A program made the translations under genes and the position numbers. This document shows positions 50,676 through 62,035 of a stretch of DNA of 64,000 bases, one piece after another; the first letter of the stretch is position 1; every line of letters begins with the position of its first letter. The notes beneath the pieces are model-generated. The model searched no databases and had not been told where the DNA came from. It was given only the letters and a program-made list of their open reading frames with translations. This stretch comes from Takakia lepidozioides (taxonomy: Eukaryota > Streptophyta > Takakiopsida > Takakiales > Takakiaceae). The stretch spans positions 77,728,756-77,792,755 of the forward strand of contig CM060731.1 in the NCBI GenBank assembly GCA_030704615.1, written 5' to 3'.

Positions 50676-51837
50676 CTAGGTCAAGCAATTGAGATCCATT
50701 GCTTGCCCCAACACCCGATGACGTGATGCCTCAGAAAGAGATGGCACCGCTGTGGTACCAGTGGTAAAACCCATCGCCCGCTCGCACTCGTCAGCGTTGG
50801 GCTCCACTAATTGCTGCAACTGGCTATCCCACAAGAGGCCAGGTCCACCATCCCGGAAAGCATGAGATCCTGGAAAACTGAGCAGTGTAGGCAATGTTGC
50901 TCGTGGGTGACCCACCTTCTTGACCACTGCCAAAGGTGATCGGTCATCGTGTCTCACACGCTGAGACTGCCTCCCTATGTCCAAAATGTTATCCACCATC
51001 AGTTTTGGTGGCCGCTGCACCCCATCAAATGCACGCTTGAGCAGTGCAGGTGGCATCAAGTTCGTCCACCATAGTCGTGGGCGATGAGCCCGAGACCCCA
51101 CTGCAGCTGCATCCAGCAACACTGCTAACCCAAGCCAAGACCGCATTTGATGCACACTGGCCATCACCTTGGCCCGAGAATCACCCATCAATGGCACATT
51201 CTCCAAGATATATGCCGGAGAGTCTGTCTGCTGAAGCTGTAAATAGCACAGGACCCTCAACATCTCCCAAAACAGGCGTGACCTTGAGTCTTGTAACCCA
51301 TTGCCATGCCCGGCTGATGAATGCCCTTGGCAGGGCCAACCTACCACTACCAAGTGAATAGGGCCAACCCGCTCCAAATCATGCGCCCCCAGCAAAGAAA
51401 TGTCTGCTGGCAAGGTTTGTTGGTATCCACGAACTGCAGACACTGGCAACAAATTAGGGTACTGCTGCACCAACTGAGTAACATGGCGCAGTGAGATGCG
51501 TCGTGCAGTCTCATCCCTCTCCACATACAAGTAACAAACAAACTCGTACACATGCCTGTAGCACTGCAGCCAATCCAGTGCTGATCCTGCCAAACAAGTC
51601 CAGAAGACATATGCCTTCATCCGGGCACTGCCACACAAGAGGTGTGGTGTCCAATGGCGACAACTGAGATGATCCTAGTGCAATCACCGCACTCTCCTCC
51701 TCTCTTGACGGTACAAAGGCCTCTACCCAGGCTTGTTGCACCCGTCTATCAGCAGCCTGCTGCAAATCCTTACTCGTACCCCACAATGGAGTGTGAAGCA
51801 ACCATGGCAGGCAACTCCGCCGTACCATGCATGTCAT
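50676..51837 (-). pseudogene. C5 cytosine DNA methyltransferase domain (DRM/DNMT3-like)
   Basis: Transfers a methyl group from S-adenosylmethionine to cytosine in DNA. Motif I (GICLLDLFG.ISTGLAAVLQ) lies in the frame 51837-51511; the rest lies in 51638-50676, so one frameshift falls near 51555. Seen in order: YVERDETARRISLRH, VVVGWPCQGHSSAG with the catalytic Cys (residue 103 of the second frame), GLQDSRSRLFWEMLRVL, YILENVPLM (motif VI Glu-Asn-Val), VGSRAHRPRLWWTNL (motif VIII), ECERAMGF and HRVLGQAMDLN (motifs IX-X). The AHRPR..WTN form resembles the plant DRM/animal DNMT3 branch. It sits between protease and RT in the same strand and order as pol, so it is part of the polyprotein and not a nearby host gene. 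Confidence 0.93.
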
Positions 51838-52699
51838 CCTGCTCTGCTAGAGGTGGCACATCCTCTACATGGGCATTGCCCTCCAGCAACTCTCCAGGCC
51901 AACTAACTACAGCTGTGAAGGCTGCTAGTGTTGGCATCTTGCCCCGCTGGGCAGCGGCAAAACCCCCAATGAATGTCACAGGGAGCTGTACACGACGACC
52001 ATCCCCTGACTGTCATCCAGGCCTGTAGGATGCTGACTCCTCCCAAAAATCCAGGGTGAAGCCCATGGGATACAACACTGCCCCACCAACGAGGACATCA
52101 TAAGAGACCGCGTCTGTCACAATGGCCTTGGCTTGCATCACTGAGCCATCTATAGGATGATCCGGCCGTAGTCTAATGGCCAACTCACGCCGTGTCATGC
52201 CCCGAGCCTGCTCTGACCCTCCCAGAGATGTCTGTATCTGGAAAGGACAAGGCTCTATATCCGCCTTCATGAGGCCCAAACCTGCAATAGCAGCTCTGCC
52301 CAACATCAGTGGCTGAGCTCCCGAGTCCAACAAGACCCGCAGTGGCCGGTACCTCTTGCCTGCCGGTCCACTCAAAGAGAAAATGTCATCCTGGTTGTCT
52401 AACAAGACAACTCCAGGTGCCACCATGGCGCGCTCAAAGGCTGGCCTAGCTGGCAACTCCGTCAACTTGGCAACTGCAGTATGCCATGGCGCAGCCGTGG
52501 CAGTCTTGACCCTCAAATCCGAGGATCCCTCTGCCACTACACCTTCCACTAACTCCGCCGAAGATGAAATTACCTCCCCACTCTCACAGAGTGTTGCTGC
52601 TAGTCTGAACACTGCAGCTGGTCTTACCCCCGGCGTCGCAATCATGGTTGCCGAGAACAGTGGGGCCTGACACACAGAGGTGGCCACCCCCAACAACAC
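51770..52699 (-). pseudogene. Retropepsin-like protease region
   Basis: LRVLLDSGAQPLMLGRAAIA carries the aspartic protease D-S-G. The segment YDVLVGGAVLYPMGFTLDFW follows, then a TGA at 52013-52015, after which the same frame stays open (VTFIGGFAAAQRGKMPT) to about 51770. The 5' end is cut off near 52735. Confidence 0.85.
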
Positions 52700-52794
52700 A
52701 CTGGCTACACTAGCCTTGGAGCAGAGAAACTGTGGGATGACAGACCTGACTTACATGCCGCCTGCTATGTCAAAACAGAGAACCAGACAGATTT

Positions 52795-53510
52795 TGACCT
52801 GCAGAAGTGCACACAGGCCCATGTTGACATCACGAGAGCTGGAATTGAGCCAGATATCAGTCTGAACACTGCCTTAGTCGACATGTATGCACACAGCATA
52901 AAGGATGCACGCCAAGAGTTCGACAATATGCGTCAACGAAATGTGGCCTCATCGAATGCAATGATCACAGGATATGCCCACTATGGGTATGGCCGTAAGG
53001 CTTTGGAGGTCTCTGAGCAATTGATAAAGAAAGAAGTAATCCCTGACATGGTCAGATTTGGCTGTGTTCTCAATGCTTGTGCCAGCTTGGCAGATCTGGA
53101 GAAGGGCAAAAAGGCCCATACCAATATAAATAATGCTGGAAGTGTGCCAGGTTATGCCCAGCAAGGCTGTGGTGATAAGGAGGCTTTGGCGACCTTTAAG
53201 CAAATGATACAGGAAAATGTGCCATCAAACCATGTTAAATTCATTTGCATCTTTGGTGCCTGTTCCAGCCTGGCAGTGCTGGAGAAGGGCAAAGAGGTCC
53301 ATGCTGATTTCACGAAGTCTAAAATTGTAGTGGAGGGCTCATGGATCAAGGAGGCTGGGCAGATCCAGATGTACCAGCCAGTGTTCACAAGCAGCTCCAG
53401 TGCAAGCACGACAATATCAGAAAGGCAGGTGCGGTGTTGGATAGGTATGAACCTAACCTAGTTTGGCCCAGAATCCATGCCTGGAAGGTGTCCCGTTACC
53501 GGCCTGCTCT
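52795..53510 (+). pseudogene. PLS-type PPR protein fragment
   Basis: PPR proteins bind organellar RNA. The fragment contains ISLNTALVDMYAH, ARQEFDNMRQRNVASSNAMI, GYAHYGYGRKALEVSEQL, PDMVRFGCVLNACASLADLE, then a diverged second repeat set (EALATFKQMIQENVPSNHVK). After a frameshift near 53370 it reads NIRKAGAVLDRYEPNLVWP. There is no start, no C-terminal E/DYW domain, and the reading frame is interrupted. It begins within 60 bp of the truncated end of the methyltransferase retrotransposon. Confidence 0.88.
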
Positions 53511-54408
53511 ACTTAGACGTGATGATTACAACATCTTAAGCAAAGATCTTTCAGCTGAATCACTCCTGCCCCCACAACGGCTCAGTGTGTCTACTCGCTC
53601 AAGTACACGCCCCCCTCACAAGCATCCCGAACATTTCAATGCGAGGGCGATTCCGAATTCCACACCTGCTGGCTTCTTTGTTGCTAGGCTATCCGTGTAC
53701 TTAGCAGATGATCCGTGTAAGCCCGTGGAGGGAAACAATTACTTGATGGGTTCTTGTTTAGTTGAAACGCAATGTGCCTTGACCTACGGAGAGCAACAGC
53801 CCCAATCAGCCCTGTCATATTCCTCCGGGCAGCAATCAGCCGTGCAGCCATTACCAGGGCAGCAGTTACAAGGTGAGTAGCAAGGGCACAACCTGCAGCA
53901 GCCACAAAGGCTTCAATTCCAGCGGTCGTTACGAGTACAAGAGAAACCGCACCTAATTGCCCGCCGTCCAAGTGAACCATCTGATCATGACAAAACAATC
54001 AAGTCAGCAACAATCAGCTCTGGTTGGATCAGCCTTGCTCAGATTCTCCACAGTGGTGGTTTCATAGTGGTCAAGCAAAATCCGTAGATGTCAATTGGAC
54101 GCTACTCTAGAGCAATGCAGATTCCCTAGCTGATGGACTTGACTGTCCCCTGTGCTCAAGTATGCACCGCCCAAGCCAGCATCCAGAAAACTTCAACACG
54201 GGCGATCACTCACTCAATACACCAACTAGGTCTGATGTTCCAGACAGACTCGGGTATTTTGCTGCAGCTCTTGGTGGTGAATACCCCACCCCTGCATTTC
54301 GAATTCTTGTTATGAATGGGCACACTCCTGATGTAGATGGCCCTTGGAGCATAGGCAGCTCTGCATGGGGGCATGTCTTGCAGGTGTAACAATCAGGGAT
54401 ACATGTGG
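53511..54408. other. No gene recognised
   Basis: The frame 53341-53880 continues through this region but loses PPR character after about 53510. Its tail is Gln/Ser-rich and unremarkable. Confidence 0.4.
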
Positions 54409-54609
54409 TGATTGTGGCATCAAAACCAGCCCCCACTCTCGAGAGGATCTCTCTCTCATGCTGCGTAGGAATGTGGAAGACATCACCTCCAGTATCATGC
54501 CTTCACACCATTCCATTCCCCCTAATCTTGCAAAGAACAGCGATCTGAGTGGCGATTGTGATCTCAAAATTTGCCCCCACATTCGAGCTGATTTCTCTCT
54601 CAAGCAGCG
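54409..54609. repeat. Imperfect direct duplication, ~60-bp units 141 bp apart
   Basis: 54409-54468 and 54550-54609 share GTGGYGATTGTG, CCCCCAC and TTTCTCTCTCA(T/A)GC-like blocks. It lies directly before copy 2 of the AGTGGT-rich element. Confidence 0.6.
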
Positions 54610-54615
54610 CCCACT

Positions 54616-55330
54616 AGAAGAAAAACGCGGAATAACCACTCTGTTAACCACTCATTTTGAGTGGTAAAAGACACTAAACCACTCTGGCCCCAGAGTGATG
54701 AAGAACCAGTGCATTAGGACAAGTGAGTGGTAAAAGACATTACGTGGCACCGGTGGTTAAGGACAGTGGTTCGAACCACTCACGTCCGGGTCCACATGTT
54801 AGCTGACGTGTCACATTGGTAAATTAACCACTGTGACATGTCAATGACGTGTCACTGAGGTAAACCAACCACTTATGACGTGTCACAGTGGTAAACTGAC
54901 GTGTCATAGTGGTAAAGTAACCACTTCCGTTTTGTAGTGGAGACGTGTAAGCCGGTGGTCCGTGGATGATATTGGAGATTATGTTGACACGTGGCGACAC
55001 TCTCAGCATGGACACATGTCGTGTGTCAGTGCTACAAAATGGATGGAGTGAAAAATGCAAAGACTTCCGAAACCACTTGTTGAGTGACCACAAAATGACT
55101 CAGTCATTCTATGAAAACTGAGAATATACAATATCACTCACAGAGTGGTTATGTGAGTGGATGACGTCTCTCAGCATTGGAATGATTACCCACAGAGTGG
55201 TGTGTAAGCTATTTGAGTCATTCATGGTGTCTCTCTGAGTGGGAACTATGGATTGGAGTCATTACTAACAGAGTGGTGTGTAAGTGATTAGGAATACCAC
55301 TGGAGGTGGTCTTTCTACGGTACTTATTAC
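54616..55330. repeat. AGTGGT-rich element, copy 2
   Basis: Begins AGAAGAAAAACGCGGAATAA and CCACTC...GAGTGG as copy 1 does, with the same hexamer-rich body and ACGTGTCAC motifs. It ends around ACTAACAGAGTGGTGTGTAA, then an ATACCACTGGAGG block. About 700 nt, clearly diverged from copy 1. Confidence 0.8.
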
Positions 55331-56014
55331 ACCTCGTTGCCACCATGTCTACCACATGTATGTCAAAGGGAATGCCACGTAATAGAGTCCATCAGAATTA
55401 TTAAATAAATAATAGATATTAAGGGCTCTTTTTACGGCTTCTCTCACACAGATTTAACACCAAGTTCAAATCGTGGTGTGAACGCAATGACACTAGTGTG
55501 AATACTGTCACATCCACTGTTCTGTTCCTATTGGACGAAAAGTAAACAATTATTATTTATTGACAAATGCTAAAATGAATAGTCATATTATTATTGTTGT
55601 TGTTGTTGTTGTTGTATAGCACCCCGAAAGCCATTGGCTGCTTGATTTAATATTTAATATATTATTATTTTAGAATTTTTATTTGTTTTGTTTTATTTAA
55701 ATAAAAACTTATTTAAAACAGGGGATAATATTTGTATTATTAACCACATTGACCAGTAGTAATGTTATTAATATTAAACATAGCAAACAACCAGCAAAAT
55801 ACCACATTTATGTCTACACAAGGAAAATTTGGCTTGATGTGGGAAAATGAAGTTGCCCTTGAACAAGGGGATCTTGTGATCATACATGAGAATAGCAAGA
55901 CCATCAATTCAAAAAATACGGTTCACATGAGAAGAGCTGTTTTGTTCACCTGGCTCGGCAACCCTAAATCCATAAAGAAAACTAAACTAAACTAAACTTG
56001 TAGCACCTTCAATA
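55331..56014. other. AT-rich region with a TTG microsatellite; no gene
   Basis: 55586-55616 is (TTA)(TTG)n. 55620-55750 is mostly A and T. No frame with a domain. Confidence 0.5.
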
Positions 56015-59000
56015 TCACGCGTGTTTAAGAAACTTTTCAGACCATAAGGTGGAACTTCCCTGCATGTCACCCAATGTGGCATGATTAGGGGTAACAGAGT
56101 AGTCCAGGTACGGCAACACAACCTCTGAAATCATGACCAATTTCACATGGATACGGTAATAGTTGTCTGGCACATTTGCTTTCGGAAAGCCAGCAATATA
56201 TCCCACACCTGCCCTTCTTTTTGGTGCACAAGGATCAAACAATAACACCTTGTCGCCGATCTGAAACTGCAACAAAAACCAGATTCCCATATCAATCAAA
56301 CCCTGGAGAACAGAGACTGATAGCTTGGCACTCCTGCAAAATGGCATTGAAGTTCTTCCAGCAAACACCCCAACCCTACCTATTGCAGTACTTCCAATTC
56401 TGAATTGCATTTGCTTGTCTCTATACTCCATGCTGACATGATCAAAGCTGGAACGGTGCCATACCTAGTTGATAGCAGGTTATGCATGGTCAGCATGGAT
56501 GTGGTAGGACGATGTCACAAAACTACCCTTGTAGGTTGTTGGGCCTGCAGCTATGTGGCGATACATAGGGGGTGTATTGATCCAGCATCAGACAAGGAAA
56601 AAAAATTGCACAAGGGAAGTACTTACACTGTGCGGATTTTGTTGGTCACCCTGTGGGTCAGTCAGATCCACTGTGGTTGTAGTCTGATTGATAGCACATA
56701 TTGTACTCTCCCTGCCCATTGAACGCTTCACTGGTTTCACCATCTGTATATTGAATGACACAATGATCAAAAAATTAGAATAGCACGAATGACACACAAT
56801 GTGAAGTAGCATTAACAATAAAAATCCACCCACGCGCCCAAGCATTGAAACTTTTGCTCTCACCTTTCGTTGATTATGCTTTGTTGTTGCATCGGGAGGC
56901 AAAGTCGTTGGAACTCTGGCAGTAGGAAGCCCTGGTTCGGATGCCTTTGCAGATTGTTGTGATCCACCACTACCCATGGCTGCGCTCTTGAACAAGTAGT
57001 TGGGCTGCCCATATCTGTATGGGTGCCCTGACACATACTCAGGGATGTGTGCAGCCTTGGATACACCCTCTAACCAAGGCAGTAATTCTTTCATAAGCCT
57101 CTTGCAGTTTGGCTGATCCCTCGACTTCCATGGATACGGGAAGATGCAATTATTTGCAGGGTTGGGTAAGCAAGTGAATGGGGAATCGTCCACCAACAAA
57201 GTATTGGTTGGATTGTAATGGCTGTAGTCCTTCCAGAACTTACATAAGTTCTTGTACATGATAGTTTTAGAAGGATTGACAGGGTCCACCATTCCCACAG
57301 GCTGGTCACAATAGTCTTGGTGAAGCACCACCTTTGGCTGTTTCCCACGAAACAAAGCTTTCACAACTGGAAGGACATTACTCAATGACATAGAAGACCA
57401 TACACCTACATAAAAAATCTGAAGGCATCGGTCCAGAAACTCCTGACACCCAGGTCTGGAGGTGACAATGGGCTCTAGGTATTCCCTTGTTCGTAGTCTG
57501 GTCTCACATAACAATCCATTCAAGTCAAGTATAAGGATGTGTTTCTGCCTCTCAGATGCCGAAGGGCAATTACCTACAACTTGTACATGATTATCATGTA
57601 CAAGAGACACACCTTTCTGTGGGGCACTCTGCAAATTCATGGAGACCTCACAGACTTATTGAGAGGGTAGTACATATGCCAGCAGTGCTACTGGTGCAGG
57701 GGACAACAAAATTGATGAACACTTTGCAGTTGCCTCAACAATATGGGGGGATGGATTGAGTTCACCTTCAGACCAACCCTCCATGTCATCATCCCCCTCC
57801 ATCTCTGAAAGCCCAAACAATGAGCCTATTGTGTTTGGCTTTGGTGGCGGTGAAGAAACTGCCTTGAACAGGTTGAGTGGTGAGCCCATAACATGAGAAA
57901 TAGTCTCTTTTGTTGTCTGTGGCGCAAAGGTGGTGCATGGTGGACCTGTAGGCTGTGAATCTGGCACATTCATGCCAAGTTTAGCTGCGAGCGCAATGTT
58001 GAATGCAGCTGCTGCCTCCAGTTGGACTTGGACTGCTTCCAAAGCTGCCTTGGAGCTGGCTTCCATTTGCACTTGCTTGTTTTCCATAGCATCGAGGCGA
58101 GCTGCTAGTGAACCAATTCCCTGCCCCAACACATAGAACACCTCCAAAGTAACAATTCACTACACTGAACTGATGACCTAGTAAGAAAAGAGAACCAAAC
58201 GGCAACTAGCAATGGCATGGAAATCATGAATATGTAATTCACACCAGATTGGGACTGAGTTTATATACCGATGTGGCTGCACTGCCTGTACACCCCGACC
58301 CATAGCCTTTGTCACTCCTGGCGCTACCGACGATCTCCTGCAAACTTGGTGTACGTCCAGTCTCCTTCTCCTGTGATTGCAACAAACTTGCAAGTGTAAA
58401 TGACTAGCATAGCACACTGCCAACAGTAAAGAATTATCTAGGATAACATCAACGACTCCCCCTCAATAAGAGTGCTTAGTTTCTTGCTGGCACCCAACTC
58501 TAAGAAGGCCCCCCCCCGCGCCTTGACACCATTTGCCTGGAATTTCTTGAAATCTGTGGAACCCCAACTAACAATAGTTGTGCCCATGTCTTGTCTGGCA
58601 CATGATGGGGTTTGGGCAGCCCCACACTATAGTAATTTTTGAACAGCTTATTTCATTGGTACTTGAGTTGCCCGCAAATTGTTTTTGTAATAGCCTTTAT
58701 GTTAAGACCAGGAGGTCCATATTCCCAATCTGAAGCCAATATCTCCATGATCTTTTCAATTAAGTGTAATGGTTGATCCTGAGCATACAATGACCAGTCC
58801 AACAAACGTTGACACTGCCCTCGCAGAGCTGTCATCCACTGGTTTCGAGCAGGACCTTCAGGGTTTCCAAGTTCATCACAAGAAATGAAAAATTTCCTCC
58901 TCCCTACAGCCACATTTTGAGCAGCCTGGTCTCTCAGATCTTTTGCAAGTGCCCTTCTTTCCCTCCTTAAAGCATTTTTGCCTTCTACAGGAGTCACACC

Positions 59001-59249
59001 TGATGTCCCCCCAAGAGTAAGGCTGGAATCCTGCAAGGTTTCAGCAGTACCTTGCATGTTACCACCTTCACTCTGTTGTGGCTGGACTGATGTCTCCCAC
59101 CCCACAGGATGATGCGGAGAAGATGCATCCTCGGTCTGTTTCAGAATGTCTTTCCCTTTCAGGGTATTGGGTGTACCTGGAGATGTTGGATAAAGAGGTG
59201 GCCACGGTGCAGTGAAGCTCGAAGGTGCCGGCTGTTGTACTCCACTCAC
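56015..59249 (-). CDS. Transposase_24-like protein with coiled coil, FCP1/HAD-like domain and DUF-like C-terminus
   Basis: Multi-exon gene model. Exon A 59249-58653 has RKFFISCDELGNPEGPARNQ and LRGQCQRLLDWS, the pattern of plant Ptta/En-Spm (Transposase_24) proteins. Exon B 58370-58269 has TGRTPSLQEIVG and DKGYGSGCTG, also from that family. Exon C, 58120 to about 57660, is a coiled coil (SLAARLDAMENKQVQMEAS). Exon D, to 56864, is an FCP1/HAD-like domain with ILDLNGLLCE and LLVDDSPF. Exon E is 56743-56627. Exon F 56266-56015 reads FQIGDKVLLFDPCAPKRRAG to YLDYSVTPNHATLGDM, like the C-terminal domain of plant Ptta proteins. D, E and F join in phase 0 with good splice sites. The first Asp of FCP1 (DxDxT) is kept, but the second is Asn and Thr is Leu. 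Uncertain: the first exon, the A-B join, and the C-D join, where a TAA must be spliced out or separates two genes. Confidence 0.6.
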
Positions 59250-60543
59250 TACAAGAGATGAGCGTTTTTAGGACTACGGTTTTGGCGGAGTCATAAAAAC
59301 TGCACTAGGTAGATGACTACAGAGCGCTGAAATGCATTGCAGTCATAGTTTTATCACTACATGACGCCGGATTTCACTACATGACCCCGGAAAATTAGGA
59401 AGCTTTGGTCAAACATTGTTAACCACAATGACAGGGATAGTTTATATGACTAGTGTGATATGTTTGACTACACGTGGATGACGTTTCATGGAATGTTATG
59501 ACTCCATGACTGGAGATGGTTTCACAGCTCTAATTATACGACTACATCGCTACACGTATCATTTCGAAGGCAAATACACGAATGTATTCATCCATTGGAC
59601 GAGTTCATCCACAGCATGACATGGCATGTAAACTTATGACTGTCTGACTGCAGATTGATTCATGACTCCATATATATGACTACATCACTACAAGTGGCAT
59701 TTTAAAGGCATTTATATGACTTTATTAGTACACGTGTCATTTTGAAGACATGTACAATGGATCCATCCATTGGATGAGCTCATCCATCCATGTTTGCCGA
59801 AATCCTATCAGCTTAGTACATGTGTTAGTTTCCTATTGGTTTGATATAGCTCAAGCATTTTGTAGTTACCGTAGAGCACTAAGTCGCATTCTTCATTGAG
59901 TCTGTAAAGTGAGAGTCTGTAGAGGATGCCATTTGGAATTTGGAGTTTGCAGAGAGGGAATGTACGACAGTATGGCTGAATGACAGGTCGTGCCTTCAAA
60001 TGCGATGATTGCAGGATAGCATGGTAATCATATCATAGGCGAGAACTGCATCTACTTGAAGAAATTTGGAACGTTACCTTCATGGACATGTATGGAAGCA
60101 TCGACGATGCGAATTCGAAGGGAGAGTTCGATAGGATTTACAAAGGTTATCTGGTGTCAGATTGGTAAGTTATAATCGAAACATTTAAATATCTACTGCC
60201 AAGTCTACATCTCTTCCATTAGCAGTTATAACCAATCACCATCATGAAGCTACAGGCCCGATGCGAAATCCCAATCGGAACCTGCATCTTCCTCCCCCTT
60301 TTAGTCCTTATTTTGTTGTCAAACCCTTCATTCTATGTGGAAGGTTCCAAAGGGAACTTCACATTTCCCCTCATGATCTTGATTTTGGGAATTCTTTTCG
60401 AATGCAATGCTGTTAGGATATGGGTAGCATTGTCGTCATCACAGGTTGGCCGGTCAAATAATGGAAGATATTACAAAGGAAATGTTGAAGCTGGCCGCCA
60501 GTATATGTGTTCTCTCTGCGAATTGCCAAACTGGCTTCACCAA
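59250..60543. other. Short repeats of a GACTACATCACTACACGTG type; no gene
   Basis: 59270-59805 repeats TATGACTACATCRCTACA, CATTTTGAAGGCA-like and CATCCATTGGAYGAG blocks two or three times, like transposon subterminal repeats. The + frame 60244-60573 has a hydrophobic start but no domain; its 3' end overlaps the eS1 pseudogene in another frame. Confidence 0.5.
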
Positions 60544-61710
60544 GAATGTGCAGGGTCGCAATGTCCTCACTAACTTTTAGGTTACTCTCATTTTAAGTGG
60601 GTGCAGTGCTGCTTCTAGTATGGGGCTCTTATCACTCAGTACATCATAGCGAAATTGAAGTGCTTATTCTCAGGTAAATCTGTGTTTTTTGGCACTCTAA
60701 AGTGAGCTTTTTTTGTTGTCAGGGTTAAAGGCCGTGTTGTAAATTGACTTGGGATTTGGTCCAGGGAATAAATTTTACCACAGACAAGTTGATGGAGGCT
60801 GGTGCGGAAATGGTAGAGTCTGATAGAGTCACATGTGGATGTGAAAACAACAGACAATTACATGTTGCGGATTTTCTGCATTGGCTTCACAAAGAAGCGA
60901 CCCAACCACATTAAGCGCACTTGCTACGCACAATTTCAAAAATGTTAGACAATTTCTAGGGCTCTTCGACAAAATGATGCAATTCTTAGAAGTTGAATGG
61001 CAGTCTTTGAAAGAAATAGAACCTCAAGTACACCAGCCAATAGTTTTTGGGGATAATGAAGGCATTTCAGGTCTCTGATGTCCATTTCTGAGGTTCATGT
61101 GTGAGTGGGAAAGAGAGATAGAGATAGAGACAGAGACAGAAATTTCCATAGAACATGACGGTTGCAATGGTGGTTGCTTGTCAGGAACCTGCAAAACATT
61201 GTATGCAGCCAGTATTTCCATGCAGGTCCTTCACCAGTTTCGCGATATGCAGCCTGATGTAAGTAGTGTTACCATGTCTCGACTTGCTTTGGTGGAAGAT
61301 GAGGGAGATCATCGTGCATGAAGCTCAAACTTGTGATTTGAAGGTTCTTGTAGCCAAGTTCATTCTAGAGGTGATTGGAAAAGACATTGAGAAGATATCA
61401 GCCAGTATGTATCCTATACAGAACACCTTCATCCACAAAGTAAATATTATGAAAGCTCCCAGAGTTGATGTGGGCAAGCTTATGGAGGTAGAACTCGCTT
61501 CCCTCCTCTAATTTAAGTGTTGGATAAGTTTCAGTTTAGTGTCGACGTTCAGTGCATACATTGGCTATTTTCTTGGCTGGTATCTTGTTGCTTGGCTGCT
61601 TTCATGGGGATCACATACAGTGAGGAGGTGGGAGCAAAGATAGAGCGACATGTTGGTGAGTTGGAAGAGCTTGAAGGGGAGCATGTTGAGGTACCAGGGG
61701 TTAAATTTCC
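60544..61710 (+). pseudogene. Ribosomal protein eS1 (RPS3a) pseudogene with introns
   Basis: Component of the small ribosomal subunit. Fragments in order: 60544-60580 NVQGRNVLTNF, then TAG where Trp is expected, next to a GT donor. 60765-60936 reads INFTTDKL, a frameshift, RLVRKW, a stop, [20 protein letters not shown] and [20 protein letters not shown]. 61299-61487 reads [39 protein letters not shown] and [12 protein letters not shown], followed by a GT donor. About 61602-61710 reads TYSEEVGAKIERHVGE, the acidic tail. Kept introns show it came from a genomic duplication and not from retroposition. The N-terminal exons are missing. Confidence 0.88.
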
Positions 61711-61854
61711 CGTGTGTAGTGGAAGGGGAGGAGTGTTAGAGGACTGTCTGGGACTTAGACACTTATACGGGATCTATGGGGTACCCTTAATTTTTGCACA
61801 GACTGAGACCAACAGGAGCCTTAGGGGTGACAGCAGCACACTTTAGAGGGGGGT

Positions 61855-62035
61855 TACACAGCCGTCACAGCTTCGCACAGCCCGACACAGCCCGACACAG
61901 CAACACAGCCAGTCACAACCCGACACAACCCGATACAGCCACACAGCCAGTCACAGCCCAACACAGTCGCACAGCCAGTCACAGTCCGTCACAGTTTCAC
62001 ACAGCCAGTCACAGCTTGACACAGCTGTCACGACC
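61855..62035 (+). repeat. CACAGCCAGT-type minisatellite
   Basis: About 18 degenerate units of 8-11 nt built from CACAGCC, AGTCACAG and CGACACA. Confidence 0.85.

Larger units (their letters stand above)
46545..52735 (-). mobile_element. Ty3-type retrotransposon carrying a C5 DNA methyltransferase and a PHD finger
   Basis: All coding sequence lies on the - strand. Order: protease (52699-52013), C5 cytosine methyltransferase (51837-50676), linker (50666-50190), RT and RNase H (50183-about 48880), integrase zinc domain and core (48732-47543), PHD finger (47533-47231), polypurine tract and probable LTR. gag and the 5' LTR are missing: the element stops near 52735 against PPR sequence. Lesions include in-frame stops at 52013-52015, 50676-50678 and about 47543, and frameshifts near 51790, 51555, 49085 and 48450. 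It is inactive, but every domain is readable. Confidence 0.93.
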
